Below, piece by piece: positions 1 to 5,050 of a stretch of DNA of 6,122 nucleotides. This DNA is from an uncultured Treponema sp. (GTDB taxonomy: Bacteria; Spirochaetota; Spirochaetia; Treponematales; Treponemataceae). The stretch covers positions 1 to 6,122 of the forward strand of contig CAMWPF010000098.1 of NCBI GenBank assembly GCA_947176045.1. The letters are read 5' to 3'. Numbering within the stretch: the first letter of the stretch is position 1; every line of letters begins with the position of its first letter. The notes under the pieces are model-generated. The model was not told the origin of the DNA. It searched no databases and was given only the letters and a program-made list of their open reading frames with translations. The position numbers and the translations under genes were made by a program.

Positions 1-157
1 GCTAGAAAACATTCCGGCAAACGTCAAGTCTGAACGCCGCCCGCGCCTTATTCATCGAGATGATGGCACATATTTTTATTTCATGCAAGAGAAAAACCAG
101 CATTTCTTACGAAAAACAAGCCAAAATTCTGAAATCATTGCGGTTTTTCGCAATCAA
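1..157. other. AT-rich intergenic stretch, no convincing gene
   Basis: This stretch is clearly more AT-rich than the coding DNA to its right. On the minus strand it lies just downstream of the stop codon of the 196-residue gene. The only minus-strand ATG with any room (bases 55-53) gives 17 codons before TAG, and I see no ribosome binding site for it. A plus-strand frame running through here stays open far into the neighbouring gene, but it is antisense to it and is treated as a shadow. The stretch probably holds the end of the minus-strand transcript and upstream DNA of whatever lies beyond the left edge. Confidence 0.5.
137..154 (-). terminator. Small hairpin just after a stop codon, possible weak terminator
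   Basis: ATTGCG and CGCAAT form a perfect 6-bp stem around a 6-base loop (GTTTTT on the plus strand). It begins three bases past the stop codon of the minus-strand gene ending at 158. On the minus strand it is followed by GATTTCAG rather than a clean run of T, so it is a poor classical Rho-independent terminator. Position favours a 3'-end role; the missing T-tract argues against efficient termination. Confidence 0.25.
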
Positions 158-748
158 TTACATTTTATACAGGATGAAATCTGTTTTCGCAACTTCCGCA
201 TCAAGCGCATTCTGATGAACGACGTCCGCATCGGCAAAATACAGATACTGCCCGTGCTTCACGGACAGTTCGTCCGCAAACCAGCGGCTCCAGCTGTCCG
301 CCCCCAGTCCTGCGGCGGCGTCCTTCGCCAAGAATTCCGGCGGCACGGCGAATCCAACGACATTGGCGCAATCCTTGATCCGGCGCGCGGCATGAACCAA
401 TGCGGAAATCCACGCCGCCGCGTCGTCGGCGGAATCAAGCGCGCCGCCCGCAGCAGGAACGAAAAACACGGCGGCGCCGCGCTCCTCAGCCCTCTTCAAA
501 TCCGCGCGCAGGACGGCAAGCGCCTCCTCGTTGTACGTTCCGGGAGAAAGCTCCACCGCCGGCCGCGGAAGGACGACGGCATACACCCGTTCCAACGCGG
601 CAGCTCCATCCGCCGCATCCGCTCCGCCGGAAGCCGCCGCCACCTGCTCCAAAGGAACGGACGGCGCCGGCATCGTCCGGAGCGGAACATTTCCGGCAAT
701 CAAAAAAAGCGCGTTTCCTTCCGATTTGAACAATGGTTCCAATTTCAT
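158..748 (-). CDS. Unrecognised 196-residue protein, alpha/beta type
   Basis: I do not recognise this family and assign no function. The ATG at 748-746 is chosen because it is preceded by GAGGTG at a usable distance. Further upstream the frame overlaps the preceding gene and gives low-complexity Arg/Gly-rich sequence typical of a shadow. The predicted protein is soluble, with no signal peptide or membrane segment. Short beta-like hydrophobic stretches alternate with Ala-rich helices: about residues 55-60 (VYAVVL), 93-97 (AVFFV), 119-125 (NVVGFAV) and 167-177 (ending ADADVV). This suggests an alpha/beta, perhaps partial barrel, fold. Residues 36-52 are an Ala/Gly/Asp-rich linker-like segment. 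The gene starts 41 bp after the dehydrogenase-like gene on the same strand with no terminator seen between them, so the two are probably co-transcribed and may be functionally linked. Coding looks likely from the ribosome binding site, the compact spacing and the regular fold pattern. Confidence 0.7.
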   Translation of the reverse strand: MKLEPLFKSEGNALFLIAGNVPLRTMPAPSVPLEQVAAASGGADAADGAAALERVYAVVLPRPAVELSPGTYNEEALAVLRADLKRAEERGAAVFFVPAAGGALDSADDAAAWISALVHAARRIKDCANVVGFAVPPEFLAKDAAAGLGADSWSRWFADELSVKHGQYLYFADADVVHQNALDAEVAKTDFILYKM

Positions 749-789
749 GACAGCACCTCGAAGACAGTTGAATTCTGGGGGAAACAGCA

Positions 790-1938
790 TCAGTACGCGA
801 GCTTGAGCACATCGAACAGGTCGTCCGCCGTCATGCTGCGCGGAAGCGTATTCATGATTTCCAGCTGCCCGGCGTCCTCCGCAACCAACGCGAGCTGCTC
901 CACCGAAACCGACAGCTCCTTCAACCGCACAGGAAGGTTCGCCTTGGCGAGCCGCTGGCGGATGTTCTCCGCGAACGCGGCGGCAGCCCCCTCCCTTCCG
1001 ACGCCTTCCGGCAGGCATCCCATGAGCCGCGCGCATTTTTCAATTCTGTCCGACTTGAATTTTCCAGCATCTTCGATAATGTACGGAAACAAGATCGCCG
1101 CGACCAGCGAACGGGAAATCCGATAGCGCGCGTTCATCGCAAGCGCAAGCAGCGTCGCGACTCCAACCGAACTCAACGCCGCCGCGACGGACGCCGTGCA
1201 GCCTGCCTGCGCCAAAAGCGCGTCCGCCGGCGTCGTAACTTCCAGCGCCTTCGTGCCGTCCAGCGCCATTCCCATAAGCGCCAGCGCCTTTTCAGCGAAC
1301 ATATCGCTGAAAAACGACGCCTTCTGCGAAAGGAACGCCTCAACCGCAAGGCACAGCGCTTCCAACGAAATGGAAGCCGTCTGGTTTTCCGTCAGTGAAA
1401 GCGTCAGATTTGAATCCCAAATCACCAGCTGGCACCCGCTGCGGCACGCCTTCAAAAGCGCCGCCTGGCGGTTCCTCGAATCGATGACAGGAACGGCAGC
1501 CGTAAAAACAAACGGCGCACGGATCGTCGTCGGAATGCAGATCAGCGGAAGCGGCTCGCGCTCCGTAGCGGCGCCGTCCAAAAAATCGTATATGCCCCGC
1601 TCCTCATGGAACAGCGCGGAAACTGCTGCGCCGACATGAAGCGCCTTCGTTCCGCCGGCAGCGATGATTCCGTTCACGTGTCCTTTCCGCGCCAAGACAA
1701 GCGCCTGTTCGATTTCCCGCGACGCCGCGCCGTCCGCAAGATTGTCGAATATAAAATACTCCGCTCCCTTTTCCTTCAACGGCTGGAGGATTTTTTCCTG
1801 CAAGGAAACTTCCTTGAGGACAGGATCCATGATTATCATAAAGCGCGCGCCCTGTCCTTTTGCAAGCTGCAGCAGGCGGGTGATTGTGTACGGCCCTAAA
1901 ACAATGTGCTGGGAAATTTTGAAAACCAAATCTGTCAT
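790..1938 (-). CDS. Iron-containing alcohol dehydrogenase-fold protein, probable pseudo-enzyme
   Basis: This is a 382-residue homologue of the Fe-dependent alcohol dehydrogenase family (FucO/glycerol dehydrogenase type), close to the usual length. The N-terminal half has the nucleotide-binding pattern: AAGGTK near residue 93, where active members have GGGSxxD, and IPTT at about 135-138. The C-terminal half follows the family's helical domain: a DSNLTLSL segment near 175-182, then SLEALCLAVEAFLS where active enzymes have xDALxHAxEAxxS. The catalytic residues are altered. By hand alignment the metal-binding Asp is Glu193, and the three metal-binding His are Leu197, Thr262 and Arg276. The catalytic His is Leu266 and the NAD-site Asp of GGGSxxD is Leu100. 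A normal metal-dependent dehydrogenase activity is therefore unlikely; a binding, structural or regulatory role is possible. The second of two adjacent ATGs (1938) is chosen because GGAGG lies 4 nt upstream of it, against 1 nt for the first. The gene follows flgM across a predicted terminator. Confidence 0.85.
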   Translation of the reverse strand: MTDLVFKISQHIVLGPYTITRLLQLAKGQGARFMIIMDPVLKEVSLQEKILQPLKEKGAEYFIFDNLADGAASREIEQALVLARKGHVNGIIAAGGTKALHVGAAVSALFHEERGIYDFLDGAATEREPLPLICIPTTIRAPFVFTAAVPVIDSRNRQAALLKACRSGCQLVIWDSNLTLSLTENQTASISLEALCLAVEAFLSQKASFFSDMFAEKALALMGMALDGTKALEVTTPADALLAQAGCTASVAAALSSVGVATLLALAMNARYRISRSLVAAILFPYIIEDAGKFKSDRIEKCARLMGCLPEGVGREGAAAAFAENIRQRLAKANLPVRLKELSVSVEQLALVAEDAGQLEIMNTLPRSMTADDLFDVLKLAY

Positions 1939-1942
1939 CATT

Positions 1943-1947
1943 CCTCC
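1943..1947 (-). promoter_or_regulatory. Ribosome binding site GGAGG of the dehydrogenase-like gene
   Basis: GGAGG on the minus strand is followed by AATG and then ATG. The 4-nt gap to the ATG at 1938 matches the gap in the TerB-like gene of this window, while the ATG at 1941 would be only 1 nt away. This decides the start in favour of 1938. Confidence 0.7.
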
Positions 1948-1958
1948 GAATACGGTAC

Positions 1959-1987
1959 AAAAAAAGACGGAATTTCCATTCCGTCTT
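1959..1987 (-). terminator. Rho-independent terminator after flgM
   Basis: A perfect 10-bp inverted repeat (AAGACGGAAT at 1964-1973 and ATTCCGTCTT at 1978-1987) encloses a 4-base loop. Read on the minus strand, the hairpin runs straight into a T-run: the last two T of the stem plus five more at 1963-1959. This is the classical intrinsic terminator layout and lies 37 bases after the flgM stop codon. On the plus strand the downstream side is CCTT, so it acts in the minus direction. It ends only about 20 bases before the next minus-strand ATG, so it may limit rather than abolish transcription into that gene. Confidence 0.8.
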
Positions 1988-2024
1988 CCTTCATTCTGAA
2001 AAATTAGGTTCCGCCATGCCGAAC

Positions 2025-2309
2025 TTACAGTCCGAAACTCTCCATGATGCGGTCTGCGGCGGAAGCAATCGCCGCGCTGTTCAAATAAGACGGATCCTGA
2101 ATTTTTGCCTTGATTTCGGCAACGCGGTCGGCGCGGACGTTCGGCGTCTCGGCGGCGACCTGGTTCATATAGTAGGCCTCCGCCATTTCCTTCGCTTCTT
2201 TTGAGACAGAAACCGAATCCACTCCAAAGGTCGATTTTTTCGGTTCATTGGTGCGGCGTGCGTTCTGTACGTTGTTGAGAGGATTGATTCCTCCAATTTT
2301 ATTTGTCAT
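2025..2309 (-). CDS. flgM: Anti-sigma-28 factor FlgM
   Basis: This 94-residue protein has the typical size and layout of FlgM, which binds the flagellar sigma factor FliA (sigma-28) and holds it inactive until the hook-basal body is complete. In flagellated bacteria FlgM is then exported or otherwise relieved. The N-terminal ~30 residues are polar and probably disordered. The FlgM core starts at DSVSVSKEAKE (31-41). The sigma-binding helices follow: RADRVAEIKAKI (59-70), the DPSYLN turn (72-77) and the last helix, AIASAADRIMESF. The ATG at 2309 is chosen because AGGA (2320-2317) stands 7 nt upstream; the adjacent ATG at 2312 is possible. The stop is TAA at 2027-2025. It lies 25 bp downstream of rsmI, so it can be read with rsmI, and it also has its own sigma-28-type promoter inside the rsmI end. 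A terminator follows it. Confidence 0.9.
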   Translation of the reverse strand: MTNKIGGINPLNNVQNARRTNEPKKSTFGVDSVSVSKEAKEMAEAYYMNQVAAETPNVRADRVAEIKAKIQDPSYLNSAAIASAADRIMESFGL

Positions 2310-2316
2310 CATTTCG

Positions 2317-2328
2317 TCCTGCCCCTCC
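2317..2328 (-). promoter_or_regulatory. Ribosome binding region of flgM
   Basis: The minus strand reads GGAGGGGCAGGA here. The proximal AGGA is 7 nt from the ATG at 2309 and 4 nt from the ATG at 2312. GGAGGGG is 12 and 9 nt away respectively. The proximal site at normal distance favours 2309, but the two starts differ by one residue only. Confidence 0.5.
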
Positions 2329-2334
2329 ACCGCT

Positions 2335-3042
2335 TTAATTATCGGTAGATTCATCAGAAAATTGAATTTTTTTTACGCCTGAAATAAAAATTGCAAATTC
2401 CCCTTTTATTGACCCTCTGGCGGAAAAGATGTCGCGCAGTTCCGCCGCCGTCCCCTCAATAATCTCCTCATGCAATTTCGTCAGCTCGCGTCCAATCACA
2501 AGATTGCGGTTACAATCAATATCGGCAACATCCGCCAGCAACTTTACAATCCTGAACGGAGATTCGTACAGGACGACCGCATCGCCCTCCGCAAGCAGCT
2601 CGCGGAGGCGGCTCCGGCGGCGCCCCGGCTTCGGCGAGAGGAAGCCTTCAAAAACCAGCGTCTTTCCGCCGGCGCCCGCAACGCTCACCAGCGCGGCGAA
2701 CGCGGATGCGCCAGGCACCGGCACCACGGAATGTCCCGCCTTCCGAACGCGCCCCGCAAGAACCGCCCCCGGATCGCTGATTCCCGGCGTCCCAGCGTCG
2801 CTCGCATAGGCGACCGTCTGTCCGCCGTCCAGAAGCCCGATGATTTTGTCCGCGGCAAGCTCCTCGTTCTGCGCGCGGCAGGAAACAAGCGGCTTGCGGA
2901 TTTCAAAATGCGTCAGCAGTTGGAGCGTATGCCGCGTATCCTCGCAGGCGACAACGTCCACGCTCTTGAACGTCTCAATCGCGCGGAACGTGATGTCGCC
3001 CAGATTTCCAATCGGCGTACCGACTATATACAGCGTTGACAC
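2335..3042 (-). CDS. rsmI: 16S rRNA (cytidine-1402-2'-O)-methyltransferase RsmI
   Basis: RsmI uses S-adenosylmethionine to methylate the 2'-O of C1402 in the decoding centre of 16S rRNA. The 235-residue product shows the family's signatures in order: LYIVGTPIGNLGD (4-16), CEDTRHT (33-39), SDAGTPGISDPG (81-92), PGAS (110-113), FEGFLS (131-136), ESPFR (150-154), GRELTKLHEE (184-193) and KGEF (213-216). It is shorter than the roughly 285 residues of the E. coli protein, ending just after the methyltransferase domain and so lacking the C-terminal extension. The GTG at 3042-3040 gives MSTLYIVGTPIGNL, the usual N-terminus. The only further-upstream start in frame, TTG at 3078, coincides with a promoter -35 box and is rejected. 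No Shine-Dalgarno precedes the GTG. The last codons overlap the sigma-28-type promoter for flgM. Confidence 0.93.
   Translation of the reverse strand: MSTLYIVGTPIGNLGDITFRAIETFKSVDVVACEDTRHTLQLLTHFEIRKPLVSCRAQNEELAADKIIGLLDGGQTVAYASDAGTPGISDPGAVLAGRVRKAGHSVVPVPGASAFAALVSVAGAGGKTLVFEGFLSPKPGRRRSRLRELLAEGDAVVLYESPFRIVKLLADVADIDCNRNLVIGRELTKLHEEIIEGTAAELRDIFSARGSIKGEFAIFISGVKKIQFSDESTDN
2339..2365 (-). promoter_or_regulatory. Sigma-28 (FliA)-type promoter for flgM
   Basis: On the minus strand TCAATTTT (2365-2358) is followed by 11 bases and then ACCGATAA (2346-2339). Against the enterobacterial FliA consensus TAAAGTTT-N11-GCCGATAA this is 6 of 8 and 7 of 8 matches with the exact spacing. The predicted start is near 2332, giving a leader of about 22 nt that contains the flgM ribosome binding site. 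The element lies in the last codons of rsmI. Sigma-28 control of its own anti-sigma factor is known in Salmonella; its use here is inferred. Confidence 0.7.
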
Positions 3043-3049
3043 ACTGCAC

Positions 3050-3078
3050 AGTATACCGAAGAATGCTGTTTTTCTCAA
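3050..3078 (-). promoter_or_regulatory. Sigma-70-type promoter of rsmI
   Basis: TTGAGA (3078-3073) and TATACT (3055-3050) on the minus strand each match the consensus at 5 of 6 positions and are separated by exactly 17 bp. The start point is predicted 6-8 bases after the -10 box, at 3044-3042. That lands on or within two bases of the rsmI GTG start codon, leaving no room for a Shine-Dalgarno. It stands directly behind the helicase terminator, so rsmI appears to be an independent transcription unit that can continue into flgM. Confidence 0.75.
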
Positions 3079-3080
3079 GG

Positions 3081-3120
3081 AAAAACGGCGCGATTTTTCA
3101 ATCCGCGGACAAATGCGCCG
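3081..3120 (-). terminator. Rho-independent terminator after the XPB-type helicase
   Basis: On the minus strand CGGCGC (3120-3115) pairs with GCGCCG (3091-3086), and the inner ATTT (3114-3111) pairs with AAAT (3096-3093) past one bulged C. The loop is about 14 bases. The stem is followed at once by TTTTT (3085-3081). It starts about ten bases after the helicase stop codon and ends two bases before the -35 box of the rsmI promoter. The larger loop and the bulge make it weaker than the flgM terminator. Confidence 0.6.
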
Positions 3121-3142
3121 CCGCGCAGCTCAATCCGCGGAC
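3098..3142. repeat. 13-bp direct repeat spanning the helicase stop codon
   Basis: TCAATCCGCGGAC occurs at 3098-3110 and again at 3130-3142, a 32-bp period. The second copy encodes the last residues and stop (S-A-D-TGA) of the minus-strand helicase. The first lies in the loop of the downstream terminator and would encode the same ending. Each copy contains the palindrome CCGCGG. It may be a small duplication of the gene end; no function is evident. Confidence 0.6.
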
Positions 3143-4944
3143 GGCAGGCCGCATGAAGCGGAAGCCGCGCCCTCCAAGCCGTCCAGTTCCGCCGCGCAGC
3201 CGTCTTCCGCGCAGCGTATGATTCTGTAGGAATATCCCTGCTCGGCGAGGAACTTCTGGCGGTTCGCCCCGAATTCTTCCTCCACCGTGTTCCGCGTGAT
3301 GAGCGTGAAGAAGCGCGACGTCCGCTCCTTCGGGCGCAGGATCCTGCCCAGGCGCTGCGCCTCCTCCTGGCGGCTCCCGAACGTGCCGGAAACCTGTATG
3401 GCGACGGACGCGTCCGGCAGGTCGATCGCAAAATTCGCCACCTTTGAAACGACAAGGACGTGGATTTTGCCGTGCCGGAAGTCGTTGTAGATTGCGTCGC
3501 GCTCGGCCGTCGGCGTGCGCCCCGTAATGATCGGCGCATGAAGCACGCCCGCGAGCCGTACAAGCTGTTCGATGTACTGCCCGATGACGAGAATCTTGTC
3601 GTCGGGGAAGCGCCGGACAATCTGCCGGACAAGCGCCTCCTTCCGGGGATTTTCGCTGGCGATGCGGTGCTTGCTCCGCGCGTTCGCGACAGCATATTCG
3701 ACTTCCAGTGATTCCGGCAGATCCAGCCGAATTTCCACGCATTCCGCCGCAGCAATCCATCCGGAGCGCTCCAGCTCCTTCCACGGAACGTCGTAACGCT
3801 TCGGCCCGACCAGGCTGAACACAAATCCCTCGCAGCCGTCCTCGCGCACAAGCGTCGCCGTCAGCCCCACCCTTCGGACAGCCTGAAGCTCCGCCACGAC
3901 GCGGAAGACGGGAGCGGGCAGCATATGCACTTCGTCGTAAATAATCAGCCCCCACTTCCTGCCGCGGAAAATCGAAAAGTGCGGATACGGCCCGTCCTTT
4001 TCCGGCCGCCACGTGAGGATTTGATACGTGGCGACCGTCACCGGCTTGATGGTCTTCGCCTCGCCGGTATATTCAGCAATCTGCTCCGCCGTCAGGTTCG
4101 ACTTGTCCAAAAGCTCGTCCATCCACTGATGAACTGCGGAAATATTCGTCGTAATGATGAGCGTGCTCGTCTTCAGGCGCTCCATGATTTCCATGCCGAC
4201 AACCGTCTTTCCGGCGCCGCAGGGCAGGACAATCGTTCCGAACCCTGTTCCCGGACCGAGATTTCCGACCAGCGCCTGCGCCGCAGACTTCTGGTATCCG
4301 CGGATTTCAAACGGCTTTCCGGCGGCAGTAACCGCGCGGAGGCTGAAGTCGAGCGGCTCCCCGTCCTCAAGCTGGATCTCATCCTTCACCGGCCACAGGC
4401 TTTTCAGCAGCTCCTGCTTGACTGTTCCGCGGTCGGTCAGCTTGAGCGTGAAGCAGTATTTCTTTTCATCGTCGGTGAGCATGGCGGCATCCGCGCCAGA
4501 CAGCGAATCGTCATACTGCGCCGGAACCAGCAGCTTCTTCGCGGCGGCATTGGCGCATATTTCCAAATATACGTGCCGGGAGCTGGCAGTCAAATACAGA
4601 AGCTGCTCCGCCGTCCCGCCTTCCGACGGATGCTCCGGCCCCGGCAGCAGCCGGAGCTTTCCGAACCGTCCCGCCGTCTCCTGAATCCAGACGATGACGG
4701 ACTGCGGCACTTCGTAGCGGGCATACTCCTCCAGCACGGCGGCGGCATCTTCCGCCGAAAATCCGGCGCTCGCGGCGTTCCACAGGGAAAGCGGCGTAAG
4801 CCGGTATGTGTGGAGGTGCTCGGGCGAACGCTCCAGCTCCGCGAACGGAATCAAGGCGTCGCGGCAGTCGTCAGCGCGCGGCGCGTGCACGTCGAGAAGG
4901 AGCGTCCTGTCGCTTTGAATGATCAACGGGTTGTCTAACTGCAT
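3130..4944 (-). CDS. xpb: XPB/Rad25-family DNA helicase
   Basis: This 604-residue superfamily 2 helicase is of the XPB (Ssl2/Rad25) type, an ATP-dependent 3'-5' DNA translocase. XPB acts in nucleotide excision repair and TFIIH in eukaryotes; in bacteria its role is less certain but presumed to be DNA repair. The first ~100 residues resemble the N-terminal domain found in bacterial XPB proteins. Core motifs: RGYQ (215-218), Walker A CGAGKT (242-247), TNISAVHQW (266-274), Walker B DEVH (337-340), LTAT (361-364), the XPB-specific RED signature in VREDG (366-370), ILVIGQY (451-457), SKVANFAIDLP (500-510) and QEEAQRLGRILRPK (526-539). All catalytic motifs look intact. The C-terminal tail from about 577 is Ala/Gly-rich. 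The ATG at 4944-4942 gives an N-terminus (MQLDNPLIIQSDRTLLL) that fits the family. No Shine-Dalgarno precedes it; the -10 box is only 8 bases upstream. The gene is divergent from the TerB-like gene, 106 bp away, and is followed by a terminator. Confidence 0.95.
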   Translation of the reverse strand: MQLDNPLIIQSDRTLLLDVHAPRADDCRDALIPFAELERSPEHLHTYRLTPLSLWNAASAGFSAEDAAAVLEEYARYEVPQSVIVWIQETAGRFGKLRLLPGPEHPSEGGTAEQLLYLTASSRHVYLEICANAAAKKLLVPAQYDDSLSGADAAMLTDDEKKYCFTLKLTDRGTVKQELLKSLWPVKDEIQLEDGEPLDFSLRAVTAAGKPFEIRGYQKSAAQALVGNLGPGTGFGTIVLPCGAGKTVVGMEIMERLKTSTLIITTNISAVHQWMDELLDKSNLTAEQIAEYTGEAKTIKPVTVATYQILTWRPEKDGPYPHFSIFRGRKWGLIIYDEVHMLPAPVFRVVAELQAVRRVGLTATLVREDGCEGFVFSLVGPKRYDVPWKELERSGWIAAAECVEIRLDLPESLEVEYAVANARSKHRIASENPRKEALVRQIVRRFPDDKILVIGQYIEQLVRLAGVLHAPIITGRTPTAERDAIYNDFRHGKIHVLVVSKVANFAIDLPDASVAIQVSGTFGSRQEEAQRLGRILRPKERTSRFFTLITRNTVEEEFGANRQKFLAEQGYSYRIIRCAEDGCAAELDGLEGAASASCGLPSAD

Positions 4945-4952
4945 GGCGGACT

Positions 4953-4981
4953 ATTTTACAAAGGATTTTCAAAAACCGCAA
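4953..4981 (-). promoter_or_regulatory. Sigma-70-type promoter of the XPB-type helicase
   Basis: On the minus strand TTGCGG (4981-4976), a 17-bp AT-rich spacer and TAAAAT (4958-4953) form a plausible promoter; the -10 box matches 5 of 6 positions and the -35 box 3 of 6. Only AGTCCGCC separates the -10 box from the ATG, so the transcript would start at the A of the start codon or at the G three bases before it. There is no Shine-Dalgarno, consistent with leaderless translation. Confidence 0.5.
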
Positions 4982-5002
4982 TCGCCGCCGCGCAGAACTC
5001 AC

Positions 5003-5031
5003 TTCATTTTATTTCAGAAAGATGGTAGAAT
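5003..5031 (+). promoter_or_regulatory. Extended -10 promoter of the TerB-like gene
   Basis: TTCATT (5003-5008), a 17-bp spacer and TAGAAT (5026-5031). The -10 box matches 5 of 6 positions and carries the TG extension (TGG before it), which compensates for the poor -35 box. The predicted start near 5038 gives a leader of about 13 nt containing GGAGG. It is arranged back to back with the helicase promoter, the two -35 boxes being about 20 bp apart. Confidence 0.55.
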
Positions 5032-5041
5032 GGGTTCAATT

Positions 5042-5046
5042 GGAGG
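5042..5046 (+). promoter_or_regulatory. Ribosome binding site GGAGG of the TerB-like gene
   Basis: A GGAGG core 4 nt before the ATG at 5051. It decides this start against the longer open frame to the left, which would begin inside the divergent helicase gene and run across the promoter region. Confidence 0.8.
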
Positions 5047-5050
5047 AACT

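Noticed and set aside
2..55. Possible 17-codon minus-strand peptide near the left edge
   Set aside because: No ribosome binding site, no recognisable sequence and a very short frame; nothing supports translation.
749..1036. N-terminal extension of the 196-residue protein to an upstream start at 1036
   Set aside because: The added 96 residues overlap the 3' end of the dehydrogenase-like gene in another frame and look like a shadow. The ATG at 748 has a Shine-Dalgarno.
83..1126. Long plus-strand open frame (347 codons) across two minus-strand genes
   Set aside because: It is antisense to the 196-residue gene and to the dehydrogenase-like gene, which has clear family homology. The product is Arg/Pro/His-rich low-complexity sequence typical of antisense frames in GC-rich coding DNA, and it has no ribosome binding site.
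2310..2354. Longer FlgM starting inside rsmI
   Set aside because: The extension overlaps the sigma-28 promoter and the rsmI end. The AGGA ribosome binding site points to 2309 (or 2312).
3098..4012. Alternative minus-strand frames of about 260-300 codons within the helicase
   Set aside because: Arg/Ala/Gly-rich shadows in other frames of the same gene, with no domains.
3925..4938. Plus-strand open frame of 337 codons opposite the helicase
   Set aside because: It lies wholly inside the helicase gene on the opposite strand and shows no recognisable motif. The helicase motifs on the minus strand are unambiguous.
4919..5050. Longer start for the TerB-like protein
   Set aside because: The extension begins inside the divergent helicase gene and would translate the promoter region; GGAGG directs initiation to 5051.
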